Shown here: positions 38,516-49,022 of the stretch, piece after piece | How positions within the stretch are numbered: position 1 is the first letter of the stretch | How the letters are laid out: every line of letters starts with the position of its first letter | NCBI GenBank assembly: GCA_944470555.2 | Contig: OX104127.1 | Coordinates: 154,395,776-154,459,775 of the forward strand | Reading direction: 5' to 3' | DNA from: Heterobilharzia americana | Lineage: Eukaryota; Platyhelminthes; Trematoda; Strigeidida; Schistosomatidae | Length of the DNA stretch: 64,000 bases | Program-made: the position numbers and the translations under genes | Notes under the pieces: generated by a model | The model's input: the letters and a program-made list of their open reading frames with translations, nothing else | Database searches by the model: none | What the model was told of the DNA's origin: nothing

Positions 38516-40206
38516 TGGAGGATAACCAACTTTATGTGTAATCCTAACTTCTGATCAAATTCTGTCTATCATTTTCTTATGATCACCAAGTTAGGAAGCC
38601 TGTCGTCGCGATCCATTCAGGAAAACATTAGCCAGTTGTCTGATAAACATTGTTGAGATACTACTGTGTTCATTTGAAAAATTCAATGTAAATAATTTGA
38701 ATCCAGTCAAACCACAGCTGAATGATTGTGTTGATTTGGTTTCGATTTCAAAAGTTTAATGTCATTTCTATCAAAGAGATCATCAGTCCCTTCTGTTTCG
38801 TAAAAATTAAATTATCTTCCAATCTACGCGTTTAAAACAAGGTTTTTTCTTCGTAAGATGAAGCATTAAATATTTCATTACTGAATTATATTGCAAAAAA
38901 TGGATGCTGTTCTAACTAAGTTGAGCTAGTACAATATATGTAATATATTCTTTATGAAATAATCTAAAATAGCCTTCACGAAAGCACGAACTACTCAACC
39001 GTCAAAGTAATCACTTCTATGAAACTTTGTAAACCATCCCATAGACTTCATTTCACAGCACGTTGGCAAGAATAAGAATAATATGCAGTCATTTCATGAA
39101 TGTATTACTATCAACAACTTTTTGTCTGCACTATCTGAGCAGCTTTGTGACTAGTGCACATTTATTATCTGAGCTAACGAAAATCTAAAGGGACAGTCAA
39201 ATAACTTTGGTATTTCAGTCTCTGTGAAAGACATGCCACTGAGAGTAATACTGTGAATGGATGGTTTCTGGGAAGCCTCTCACTTTACCTAGTCGATTAA
39301 CTGTAAAAAAATGTCATGTAAACTAACAAGCTGAAAATATTTAAACTTGATGCAATCTCTTGACCGAAAATCTCAGGGTGATTTTTGTTTGTTTTTTTTA
39401 CGCTGCTAAACAGAAAACATCTCTAATGGCTAGTTTACACAAGCACTTAGTTTAGATGTGCAAAATAAAATAGATACACCGACTAATTAACACTAAGATT
39501 TTCTTCAGTTTGATATATCGGTTTCTAACTTCTCACCAAACCACTGCCTAAAACAAAATGGAGTGTTAGCTGTGGTGGCAGTATTATGTTGCCAAGTGTT
39601 AGGTGCATGACATCACCAATAGCCTCAACTTTATGAAACTTGCTATGTCAGCTGAGCTGTCGAACATTCAAAACAATGTAGCTTATATCATTTCTATTGG
39701 CTGAAGAATAAGATCTTCCTAAATAGTCTCCAGCTGACTCCAATACCTGATCAACGGTCTTCTAATCACATAGACAGTAAGAACTCAAGTGCCTGGGTGT
39801 TGTTGTCTAACCACGTGGGGAAGAAGGTTTACGGTAGCAGAGTGATGAATTTCAAATATAGCCAGCCTTAGTTGCATAACCTAAGTCATGCACTTCCTCC
39901 CATCTCTGCTAAAAGGATAAGGGTAAATATCCTCAACATTCGGGTCTTTTGTGAACATAGTTTTCATTAATATGCCTCTAATCAGAAGCCGTCTTTAAAG
40001 TTGGTGACCTATGACCAACTTAGGAAACCCAGGAAGGTGAATAATAAAATTGATGACTGTCTGTAAAATATCTTGATAGTTAGTAGCGGCACCTTTAAAC
40101 TATGGGTGAAGAACTGTAAACCTGGGTAACAACACAGCCGAAAAACTCTGGTTTTTGTTTGTTTGAAATCATGAAAATGTCATTGCCAATATGATTTATT
40201 CATAAT
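38516..40206. other. No gene seen
   Basis: No supported gene. The stretch 39540-40020 is less AT-rich than its surroundings and may be an old repeat, but no family was recognised. Confidence 0.4.
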
Positions 40207-40480
40207 GAACTTACATCCTTAATATAAAAGTAAAACTTGCGCACTGTGGTCGACTGTAATTCTATTTCATTCTGTTTATTAGAAATATAACACAGTGTAG
40301 CAGTAACATTTACTGGATAACGTCACGGATACAATTTATTGTCCATACTCATATCAGGTAACTCCACAACTTCATGACAGACGTTATATTCCATATTAGA
40401 TTTGTTTATTTGATATAAAGCGCACAGTGATACAGTATTATTTACTTGATTACGTTTCGAGCATAAATTATTGCTCATAA

Positions 40481-42724
40481 TCATATCAATGTAATCACAC
40501 TTCTTTCGACATCTGATTTTATAGTCCTGTCACCTGATCTCTCTTTGTTTCTTTGTTTTTTGATTGGTAGTAAAGTTTTCCATATCTCTGGTATAGGTGT
40601 TGCGTCATTCCTATTACATGTGTTGGGTGTGAATTCGATGAACAAAGATTCAGTAATTAATCTCTCTCTCCACCTAGCTATATTAGACTTAAGTACAGTG
40701 GTTTTGTCCCATCCTATTGTGTGGTTGTGTGTTAATGAATGTAATGCAATGGCTGAGTGTTTTTCTAGGTTATTGATCTTATTGGGGTCTGTCGTTCTAT
40801 GTTTAGCTAAATTCCTATGTTCTGTTAATCTAACTGACCCCGACCGGCTAGTTTGACCTATGTATTTGACTTCACAGTCATTACATGGAATTTGGTAGAT
40901 TATATTATTTTGCTTAATTGGTTCTATCGGATCTTTTAGCCGACACAGCTTACCTCTAAGTGAGTTTGTTGGTTTAAATGCCACCCTAATTCCAACCTTG
41001 TTGAGAATCCTACGTATGGTTTCTGATGTTCCTTCCTTGTATGGTATCACAATAGAGGTGCTGATTTCCTTTCTACTTATGTTGTCACTATTATTTGTAT
41101 TTGTATTAGTGTTATTATTTTGCTTCTTATGCGTCCGTGTGAATTTCTTAATAAAATGATGGGGATAATTATTAGTTATTAACGCTTCTTTTATGTGTTT
41201 CAATTCCTTATTTAAGTCCTTACAATGACTAGTGAGTTTCTCAGCTCTGTTATTTAGACATTTGACTAAACCCGCTTTAACTGACACTGGATGAGATGAC
41301 TTGAAGTCTAGATACCTGTTAGAATGTGTTGGTTTTCTGTAGACGGTAGTATCTAAACCACCATCTATCCTTCGTTTTATTCTGCAATCCAACATAGGTA
41401 ATTCTCCTTGTTCATTTTCTACTTCGTAGGTGAATTGGATTGCGTTAACTACTGAGTTTATGTGTGTCAAGAAACTGTCGATATGTTCCGATTTCAACAC
41501 TGTAAATGTGTCATCTACATATCGCCACCATATCTTAGGTGTCGGATTATATGTTCGTAAAGCCATATCTTCCCAACTATCCATAAATATATCTGCTACT
41601 ATAGGGGATATTGGTGATCCCATTGCTACTCCTTCTGTTTGTCTGTATATCTTTCCCTGAAACTTGAAGACTGTCGAGGTTAAGCATAACTGCACTCCTA
41701 ACATGATTTCACCAACCGATGCCTTGGTTCTTTGAGTAAGTTGTGAGTCAGTATCTAGTTGATTTCTGACTGCCTCCAGTGCCATATTGATTGGTATTTT
41801 AGTATAAAGACTTGTTACGTCAAAACTAACCATTTTTTCATCCTCTTCTATGTGCAGGTCATTAAGTTTTTGTTTCAACTCGTAAGAATTTACTAGTCTA
41901 GAGTTGGAACGGTCTCTAACAGGACGTAATACTGATGCTAAATACTTTGATATCTCATATGTTGGTGTGTTTCGGAAGTCAACTATCGGCCTAATGGGAT
42001 AACCTGCTTTATGAACCTTAATAGTACCGTAAATTCTGCTAGGATTATTAGTTTTTGGCATTAAAGTAAACCATTCGGACTTACCTAGAGATGGCTTCAG
42101 TCGGCGTATCAGATCTGTTGTAGATTTCTTAATTTTATTCATGACAGTATCTATAGGTTTCTTAATCTCTTCATATGGCCCTGTTTGGATATGTTCATCC
42201 ATTTTTTTAAGATAATCCGATTTGTCCATAACTACTGTTGAGTTACCTTTGTCAGATTTAGCAATTACTATACTATTATCCTTTCGTAGATTGTTTAAAG
42301 CTGAATTTTCCAGTTTCGTTAAGTTTCGCTGTGTCTTCTTTTGTTTTTTAAGTGCTAATGCACACTGCGCTCTAACCTGTTCAGCAGTTGTCACATCCAC
42401 CGAGCTTAATGCTACTTCTATGCTAGGTATGACATCTTCTGGTTTTAGATGATCTACTGTTATGTTGAAGTTTAGTCCTTTTTCAAGTACTTTCATCTCA
42501 GCTGAGCTTAAGGCTTTCGAGGAGAGATTGACTACCCACTTTGTTCTATCGATGTTCGATGATGTTTCCTTTGTAATTTCATTGTTTTCCGAAGCATATT
42601 TTTCTTGCATTAGTTTATTGAACTTTTTGATTTGATTTCTTCTAGATTTCTTGAGAGTAGCTAATCTTGCTTTGTCTGATGTTTCTATTATAAATCCATA
42701 GTCTCTGCAGTTTACTATCTTCAT
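40481..42724 (-). CDS. Intact Penelope-like reverse transcriptase with GIY-YIG endonuclease
   Basis: This 747-residue uninterrupted frame is the PLE polyprotein, which copies element RNA into DNA at a target nicked by its own endonuclease. Visible parts, in order, are a basic N-terminal region (20-50), PLE-type SIVIAKSDKGNSTVVMDKSD (151-170), IYGTIKVHKAGYPIRPIVDF (231-250), and palm motif SFDVTSLYTKIP (300-311). GVAMGSPISPIVADIF (365-380) and catalytic YVDD (402-405) follow. A polar asparagine/threonine-rich linker (536-549) precedes the endonuclease: IIYQIPCNDC (608-617), VKYIGQTSR (619-627), RLTEHR (632-637) and HSAIALHSLTHNH (656-668). No key residue is obviously missing. The chosen ATG at 42724 is the first in frame. 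The true start could be elsewhere if the element uses upstream sequence. Confidence 0.93.
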   Translation of the reverse strand: MKIVNCRDYGFIIETSDKARLATLKKSRRNQIKKFNKLMQEKYASENNEITKETSSNIDRTKWVVNLSSKALSSAEMKVLEKGLNFNITVDHLKPEDVIPSIEVALSSVDVTTAEQVRAQCALALKKQKKTQRNLTKLENSALNNLRKDNSIVIAKSDKGNSTVVMDKSDYLKKMDEHIQTGPYEEIKKPIDTVMNKIKKSTTDLIRRLKPSLGKSEWFTLMPKTNNPSRIYGTIKVHKAGYPIRPIVDFRNTPTYEISKYLASVLRPVRDRSNSRLVNSYELKQKLNDLHIEEDEKMVSFDVTSLYTKIPINMALEAVRNQLDTDSQLTQRTKASVGEIMLGVQLCLTSTVFKFQGKIYRQTEGVAMGSPISPIVADIFMDSWEDMALRTYNPTPKIWWRYVDDTFTVLKSEHIDSFLTHINSVVNAIQFTYEVENEQGELPMLDCRIKRRIDGGLDTTVYRKPTHSNRYLDFKSSHPVSVKAGLVKCLNNRAEKLTSHCKDLNKELKHIKEALITNNYPHHFIKKFTRTHKKQNNNTNTNTNNSDNISRKEISTSIVIPYKEGTSETIRRILNKVGIRVAFKPTNSLRGKLCRLKDPIEPIKQNNIIYQIPCNDCEVKYIGQTSRSGSVRLTEHRNLAKHRTTDPNKINNLEKHSAIALHSLTHNHTIGWDKTTVLKSNIARWRERLITESLFIEFTPNTCNRNDATPIPEIWKTLLPIKKQRNKERSGDRTIKSDVERSVITLI

Positions 42725-42796
42725 AATTTTACATTTAAGTTGTTCAATTTTATTCCGAATGGTACTTAATTTCTTAATAATCCTGTGAATTTCTTT

Positions 42797-44129
42797 TTCA
42801 ATAAACTAATGCAAGAAAAATATGCTTGAGGAGGAGGCAGTCAGAAATCAACTAGATACTGACTCACAACTTACTCAAAGAACCAAGGCATCGGTTGGTG
42901 AAATCATGTTAGGAGTGCAGTTATGCTTAACCTCGACAGTCTTCAAGTTTCAGGGAAAGATATACAGACAAGCAGAAGGAGTAGCAATGGGATCACCAAT
43001 ATCCCCTATAGTAGCAGATATATTTATGGATAGTTGGGAAGATATGGCTTTACGAACATATAATCCGACACCTAAGATATGGTGGCGATATGTAGATGAC
43101 ACATTTACAGTGTTGAAATCGGAACATATCGACAGTTTCTTGACACACATAAACTCAGTAGTTAACGCAATCCAATTCACCTACGAAGTAGAAAATGAAC
43201 AAGGAGAATTACCTATGTTGGATTGCAGAATAAAACGAAGGATAGATGGTGGTTTAGATACTACCGTCTACAGAAAACCAACACATTCTAACAGGTATCT
43301 AGACTTCAAGTCATCTCATCCAGTGTCAGTTAAAGCGGGTTTAGTCAAATGTCTAAATAACAGAGCTGAGAAACTCACTAGTCATTGTAAGGACTTAAAT
43401 AAGGAATTGAAACACATAAAAGAAGCGTTAATAACTAATAATTATCCCCATCATTTTATTAAGAAATTCACACGGACGCATAAGAAGCAAAATAATAACA
43501 CTAATACAAATACAAATAATAGTGACAACATAAGTAGAAAGGAAATCAGCACCTCTATTGTGATACCATACAAGGAAGGAACATCAGAAACCATACGTAG
43601 GATTCTCAACAAGGTTGGAATTAGGGTGGCATTTAAACCAACAAACTCACTTAGAGGTAAGCTGTGTCGGCTAAAAGATCCGATAGAACCAATTAAGCAA
43701 AATAATATAATCTACCAAATTCCATGTAATGACTGTGAAGTCAAATACATAGGTCAAACTAGCCGGTCGGGGTCAGTTAGATTAACAGAACATAGGAATT
43801 TAGCTAAACATAGAACGACAGACCCCAATAAGATCAATAACCTAGAAAAACACTCAGCCATTGCATTACATTCATTAACACACAACCACACAATAGGATG
43901 GGACAAAACCACTGTACTTAAGTCTAATATAGCTAGGTGGAGAGAGAGATTAATTACTGAATCTTTGTTCATCGAATTCACACCCAACACATGTAATAGG
44001 AATGACGCAACACCTATACCAGAGATATGGAAAACTTTACTACCAATCAAAAAACAAAGAAACAAAGAGAGATCAGGTGACAGGACTATAAAATCAGATG
44101 TCGAAAGAAGTGTGATTACATTGATATGA
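42797..44129 (+). pseudogene. Truncated inverted PLE copy
   Basis: The plus arm encodes the last 431 residues of the polyprotein without a stop (from EAVRNQLD, residue 317 onward). It differs from the intact copy by one noticed residue (QAEG instead of QTEG near residue 363). Upstream of the join, 42797-42826 repeats codons 35-45 of the intact gene (FNKLMQEKYA), so codons 46-316 are missing from this arm. The palm motif SFDVTSLYTKIP is lost, so it cannot encode an active reverse transcriptase, although the YVDD and GIY-YIG parts remain. Confidence 0.9.
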
Positions 44130-44361
44130 TTATGAGTAATAATTTATGCTCGAAACGTAATCAAGTAAATAATACTGTATCACTGTGCGCTTTATATCAA
44201 ATAAACAAATCTAATATGGAATATAACGTCTGTCATGAAGTTGTGGAGTTACCTGATATGAGTATGGACAATAAATTGTATCCGTGACGTTATCCAGTAA
44301 ATGTTACTGCTACACTGTGTTATATTTCTAATTAACAGAGTAAAATGGAACTTACATCCTT

Positions 44362-45109
44362 TTGATTTTTTTTCTTCTTTACAACAGAAGTTTGACAAGC
44401 TGAACCAATTCGGTTTCATAATCTGTTGCACCTTTTGTTTATTTTACAAACCTGAAATTTACTTTAGTAAGCAACACCATATTAACTTAAACGAATTTAA
44501 TCTGTTCAATTCCCTGATTGGCATTTCCACTTGACAATCAAGTGTAACCTAACCTCAGTGACAGTTTAAATTAGGCAACTTTGGAGAAAATATGTGTATA
44601 CAACTATATTCTATGAACTTTCCAGGGGAATTATTTTAATAAGGAAATTTACTGATAGAATTATGAAATCAGCATCTGATTCCCATGATTCTAATAAGTT
44701 TAGTAAATGGTTTTGTAAGCAAATTTAATTATCTGAAGCCAATGAAAAAAACGTCATCCCTATGCCCTTTACAATTTTTAATCAATGTAAAATAACAAAA
44801 AAATTATCACTGAATCAGCTGTTATTACACATGATTCACTTTAAAAAGCTGAACAAACCATAAAAGACTTCATGAAATGCTGCTGAAGAGAATGTTAGAT
44901 AATTTTGAAAAAATAAAATGCAAAATATAAATTATCGTCATTTCAAAGCCACCCACATGTTAGAGATCTGAAAATCCATGAAGTAAGTTTAAAACTGTGT
45001 AGACATTTTTGTATTAAATGAAAGAAGTAGGATAATCTTTTGACCGATCATTTTACAAGAAAACAATATTTCTTTGATTTCCTGTTATCAATGATGATTT
45101 TTTTGGGCT
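44362..45109. other. No gene seen
   Basis: AT-rich sequence without recognised content. Confidence 0.4.
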
Positions 45110-45245
45110 AGCGTTTGCTACTGATGTTTCGTGATTGGATGCAAGCAACAGAATGTCCTATATTTCGATTTCATGTTTGTTGAGACTTCTCAGTAAAGTG
45201 AGGCAAATGGTACCTTCTTATCCCTGTCGCCCAAGCGAAGTCTAA
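45110..45245 (-). repeat. Decayed hammerhead SINE
   Basis: On the minus strand ACTGAGAAGTCTCAACAAAC, then ATGAAATCGAAA, aligns with the hammerhead of the 38.3-kb SINE. Core residues and stem II have decayed. Confidence 0.4.
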
Positions 45246-45769
45246 ACCAATGTACATGAGTGTTGTACTCATATATACTTTAATTTAGCTACTTCTACTT
45301 TCCACTTAATCTACGAAAGGAAAATTCTCAAATGAATGATGATGGATGAATTTGGTTAGCAACACCAGTGGGAAAATTAAGAGCTCTTTCAGTGTCCTTG
45401 AGTCCAGCTTGTTTAACAATAAAATTCTTAGTCATGCTAAATAGTCTGTAATGCGGATTACTTTATTCGACTTCATCTTGCAGAACAGATAAATTGCTAT
45501 ATTTGTCTATATTTTCATAAAGCTCAACAACCACGCAAGATCCATGGGAGTGTGCTACAGAGGCGATCCTTGTACCTTGATTAATCACATGGTAAATTTG
45601 ACTGATTGAAGTTTGTCTGCAATTAGTACCAGAAAACATGACATTATTTACTGTTCAGTGAAAAATCATTGTGTTGTGTAGAGCCAAAGACGAAGACGTA
45701 ATTGAAAAGGAATATATTTCTTCACCCAATGTCTTTTTTCTAAATATCTAAACGGGAACAATTAATGCA

Positions 45770-46500
45770 CTAAAGATTGAGTTATCAATCTCTCCCTCCA
45801 CCCTGTTATATTAGTCCTAAGGATTTTCACCCTGTTCCATTCCATCCTGTGGTTGTGTGTAACTGCATGCATATCTGTCTATGCCCGAGCTTTCTTCTAA
45901 ACTTCTTACCTTACTAGGATCTACCTAGTTTGATATAGCTAGGGTTTTGTGCTCGGATAGCCTAATTGACCCTGGTCGACTACTTTGACCTATGTATTTG
46001 ACGTTGCAGTCGTTGTAAGGGATTTCGTCAACTGCTTAATTGGATCAATAGGATCTTTTTAACCTGCAGGACTTATTTCTAAGTGAGTTTGTGGGTTTAA
46101 ATGCCACTCTAATCCCAGCCTTATCGAGAATCCTGTGAAGTGTTTCTGAGGTGCCTTCTTTTTATGTTAATACTGTAGAGGTTTTGGATTCTCTCTTCAT
46201 AGTATTGCTGCTACTAACAGTAGCATTATTATTATCACTATTATTACTATTGTTATTGCTATCACTACCACCATTATTACCACTTTTAATACCTGTGTTG
46301 TTGACATTTTTCTTACGATTCCTAAGGAAATTATCAATTAATTTAGGAGGGTAATTGCTGATGAGGAAGGTATCTTTACCAAGCCAAGTTAAACTGACAT
46401 AGAATGAGACGATTTGAAGTCTAGGTAGAGATTTGAATGTGAAGGTTTCCTATGGACATAAGTGTCTAAACTCCCATCTTGTTACTGTTTTATTCTGCAG
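45770..46500 (-). mobile_element. PLE head-to-head pair 3, minus arm
   Basis: Read on the minus strand it runs from the post-palm segment (DGSLDTYVHRKPSHSNLYLD near 46490-46420) through an Asn/Ser-rich linker (46200-46300), the GIY-YIG endonuclease and the ERLITQS segment (45785). Stops and frameshifts are present. The inner part is mirrored by the plus arm starting at 46503, including a shared lesion next to PYNDCNVKYIGQ. Confidence 0.8.
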
Positions 46501-46502
46501 TC

Positions 46503-46990
46503 CAAAGATCCTATTGATCCAATTAAGCAGTTGACGAAATCCCTTACAACGACTGCAACGTCAAATACATAGGTCAAAGTAGTCGACCAGGGTCAATTAG
46601 GCTATCCGAGCACAAAACCCTAGCTATATCAAACTAGGTAGATCCTAGTAAGGTAAGAAGTTTAGAAGAAAGCTCGGGCATAGACAGATATGCATGCAGT
46701 TACACACAACCACAGGATGGAATGGAACAGGGTGAAAATCCTTAGGACTAATATAACAGGGTGGAGGGAGAGATTGATAACTCAATCTTTATTTATTGAA
46801 TCAACACCTATATATGCAACAAGAATGACTTAGCACCAGTTCCGGATGTATAGAAAATCCTACTATCCATGTCAAAAAGAGGGCGAGGAAATCAGGACCA
46901 TGTAAATGATATCTCAAAGTTGTGTATTTATCTTGATGTGACTACGGCAAAAAAACTGTTTACGAAACGTAATCCAGTAAACAATACTGT
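46503..46990 (+). mobile_element. PLE head-to-head pair 3, plus arm
   Basis: It begins at the KDPIDPIKQ segment and reads VKYIGQSSRPGSIRLSEHK (46560-46620), then WRERLITQSLFIEST and the PLE tail with TTTACGAAACGTAATCCAGT (46962-46981). It is 5'-truncated and decayed. It abuts the minus arm head to head with almost no spacer. Confidence 0.8.
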
Positions 46991-47164
46991 TATACTGTGA
47001 TGAATCTAATAAATCGATAAAAAATGAAATGGTAGATTTTAGGTTCTGAAATAAGGAATATTAGCATTGGTAAACCTCTGAGTTTCAAAATTTTAATTGT
47101 TAACCCACACAACGGGAAACCCTGAACCTAGGTTTCATGCTTCTTATTACTCATCAGATAGGCA

Positions 47165-47300
47165 AATCTGCCACCATAATGAAACTGATATTGTCCTGGT
47201 GATTTCGAACCTATGTCAATCATTACTAGAGTGACAGACCACACACTTAAGCTATGCTGCATAAGATAATGAGTTCGCAAGCTCGGTGCAAACTTAATCG
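47165..47300 (-). repeat. tRNA-type SINE relic
   Basis: On the minus strand a B-box-like GGTTCGAAATC (about 47202-47212) follows CTTAAGTGTGTGGTCTGTCA. The A box is weak. Likely a decayed Pol III SINE. Confidence 0.35.
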
Positions 47301-48413
47301 ATAGAATTTTGTAGGCGCTCAGCATTAAAAACTAGATAGCTAAGTTTGTTACTTAATGGTCACCATTTCTACTAATTTATGCTGATTAAAGCTAATAGGC
47401 ACTATTATCGACAATAAAGTCATCAAGGTTATTATTGTTTCCATTTCAGCACTGTATCATTGGTGTGACTAAGGCGGTAACCAATAGGAAAATTGGTTAT
47501 GTAAGACGCATGACATTTAAGGCCATTTTCCATGAGTTATAAGACCTAAGGTAGAAAACATAAGTCGAATCGCCTTAATTCTTACTATTCAACCCATACT
47601 GTCATCAAACTTTGAACTTTCTAAGATCAGGAAGTTTTTATTTCAGTTTATTGAAATTGTAAGATATAAATATCATATTCACCCATCACAGAGATGAAGG
47701 TGGTCTGATATAATTTTTTTCCATTCGTCCTCCTACGTACGGTTGAACAATGTAAAATACAAATCATTTTGCTTAGATTTCTCAATATTTTAAAGTCACG
47801 ATTTACCAGGTTTAGAAGAATATACATCCACGTATTCCTAAATTTTCTCACCACTATAATTTTAGCCCTTTACAAAACGTTCAACCGAAAAGATGTAAAA
47901 ATTAATTAGCGACGAACGGCAGTATCTTTCAAAAGTTATACCTTACCATTCGAAATTGTAAGGCAGACAGATATTCAATTCATATCTGAAGCAATATTTT
48001 TAAACATTAATCAAACCCAAAAACTGACTAAATGGTAAATAACTTTCTAACCAAGGTAAATACGCTTAGTATTTTTACTTCCCATAAAAGTCTTATATCT
48101 TCAGAATGCTTATTATTATTTTGTTTCCAACGGATCCACCAAATTTTTATCACTCAATGACTAGAGTGAAAAACCTGTTAACTGGAAACTTTATGTGAAC
48201 ACTAGGTATCATTTTCCCTGTTATTCAGTTGCTTCGCTTTTGAATTAAACGTGGCTAGCTGACAAGTTATTGTTTCTGAGATACTTCGAAAGCTTTCTAC
48301 ATTTAGTGATCAGATAGAAAACCAGTTCCATCAGGCTAAAAACATCATTATGATTAATGGAAAGTGAGATAACTTTTCTTTTGGCTGACAAATTAATCAA
48401 CTATCCTGTTACA
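47301..48413. other. No gene seen
   Basis: AT-rich sequence without recognised content. Confidence 0.4.
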
Positions 48414-48544
48414 ACTATTTATTGACATACTTGTTATTCTCCGTTGTTTTGTTCGATCGAATTGTTCCACCTCTATTGGTATTTGGGCTCCTACGCGGAT
48501 ACCTCGATGTTGCCTGAATGTTAATTATGATAAATTGATTGGTT

Positions 48545-48597
48545 GTGGCTAGCAGAAGAATCCAGGAGGTGCGTTTCGTCCTATTTGGGACTCATCA
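48545..48597 (-). ncRNA. SM-alpha hammerhead, minus copy, probably inactive
   Basis: The core CTGATGA, stem II GTCC/GGAC with loop CAAATA, and GAAA are all kept. The 5' strand of stem I has been replaced by unrelated GGTGG at the inversion junction, and stem III (ACGC, then ACCT) does not pair. Confidence 0.6.
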
Positions 48598-48612
48598 GCC
48601 ACCTTTCCTCGG

Positions 48613-48690
48613 TGGCATAGTGGATAACGCCTTGGCGTTTGAAGTGATGGGTAAGGAGCTCGAGTCCCCGTGGAAACAACATCACTGGGG
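48613..48690 (+). promoter_or_regulatory. tRNA-like Pol III promoter, first SM-alpha monomer
   Basis: A box TGGCATAGTGG (48613-48623) and B box GAGCTCGAGTCCCC (48656-48669) are about 40 bp apart, as in tRNA-derived SINEs. Confidence 0.7.
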
Positions 48691-48700
48691 TGCAGGTATA

Positions 48701-48746
48701 TCCAGCTAGCGAGTCCCAAATAGGACGAAACGCACCTTCTGGATTC
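48701..48746 (+). ncRNA. SM-alpha hammerhead with broken core
   Basis: Stem I (TCCAG/CTGGA), stem II and GAAA are kept, but the core reads CTAGCGA instead of CTGANGA. It should not cleave. Confidence 0.7.
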
Positions 48747-48934
48747 TTCTGCTAGCCACAACCAATCAATTTATCATAATTAACATTCAGGCAACATCGA
48801 GGTATCCGCGTAGGAGCCCAAATACCAATAGAGGTGGAACAATTCGATCGAACAAAACAACGGAGAATAAAAAGTATGTCAATAAATAGTAATAACTACT
48901 ACCCGTTGTGCAAGAAGTGGCTATCGTTCCTCCG

Positions 48935-49012
48935 TGGCATAGTGGATAATGCCTTAGCGTTTGAAGCGATGGGTAAGGAGCTCGAGTCCCCGTGGAAACA
49001 ACATCACTGGGG
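48935..49012 (+). promoter_or_regulatory. tRNA-like Pol III promoter, second SM-alpha monomer
   Basis: A box TGGCATAGTGG (48935-48945) and B box GAGCTCGAGTCCCC (48978-48991), placed just upstream of the complete hammerhead. Confidence 0.7.
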
Positions 49013-49022
49013 TGCAGGTACG

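Larger units (their letters stand above)
40207..44361. mobile_element. Composite head-to-head Penelope-like element with flanking direct repeats
   Basis: The insertion consists of a full-coding PLE on the minus strand (about 40221-42800) joined to a truncated PLE on the plus strand (about 42797-44347). Their 1500-bp arms (40278-41777 and 42833-44332) are inverted and almost identical. The direct repeat GAACTTACATCCTT lies at 40207-40220 and 44348-44361, immediately outside the two outer 3' tails. This is what a target-site duplication around the whole dimer would look like. The minus arm has about 57 bp more tail than the plus arm. Confidence 0.8.

Noticed and set aside
46151..46354. Leucine-rich 67-codon plus-strand frame
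   Set aside because: It is the antisense of the Asn/Ser-rich linker of a PLE minus arm (AAT repeats read as ATT/TTA).
48613..48690. Possible tRNA gene (also 48935-49012 and 13600-13680)
   Set aside because: A and B boxes are present but acceptor and anticodon stems do not close; these are SINE promoters.
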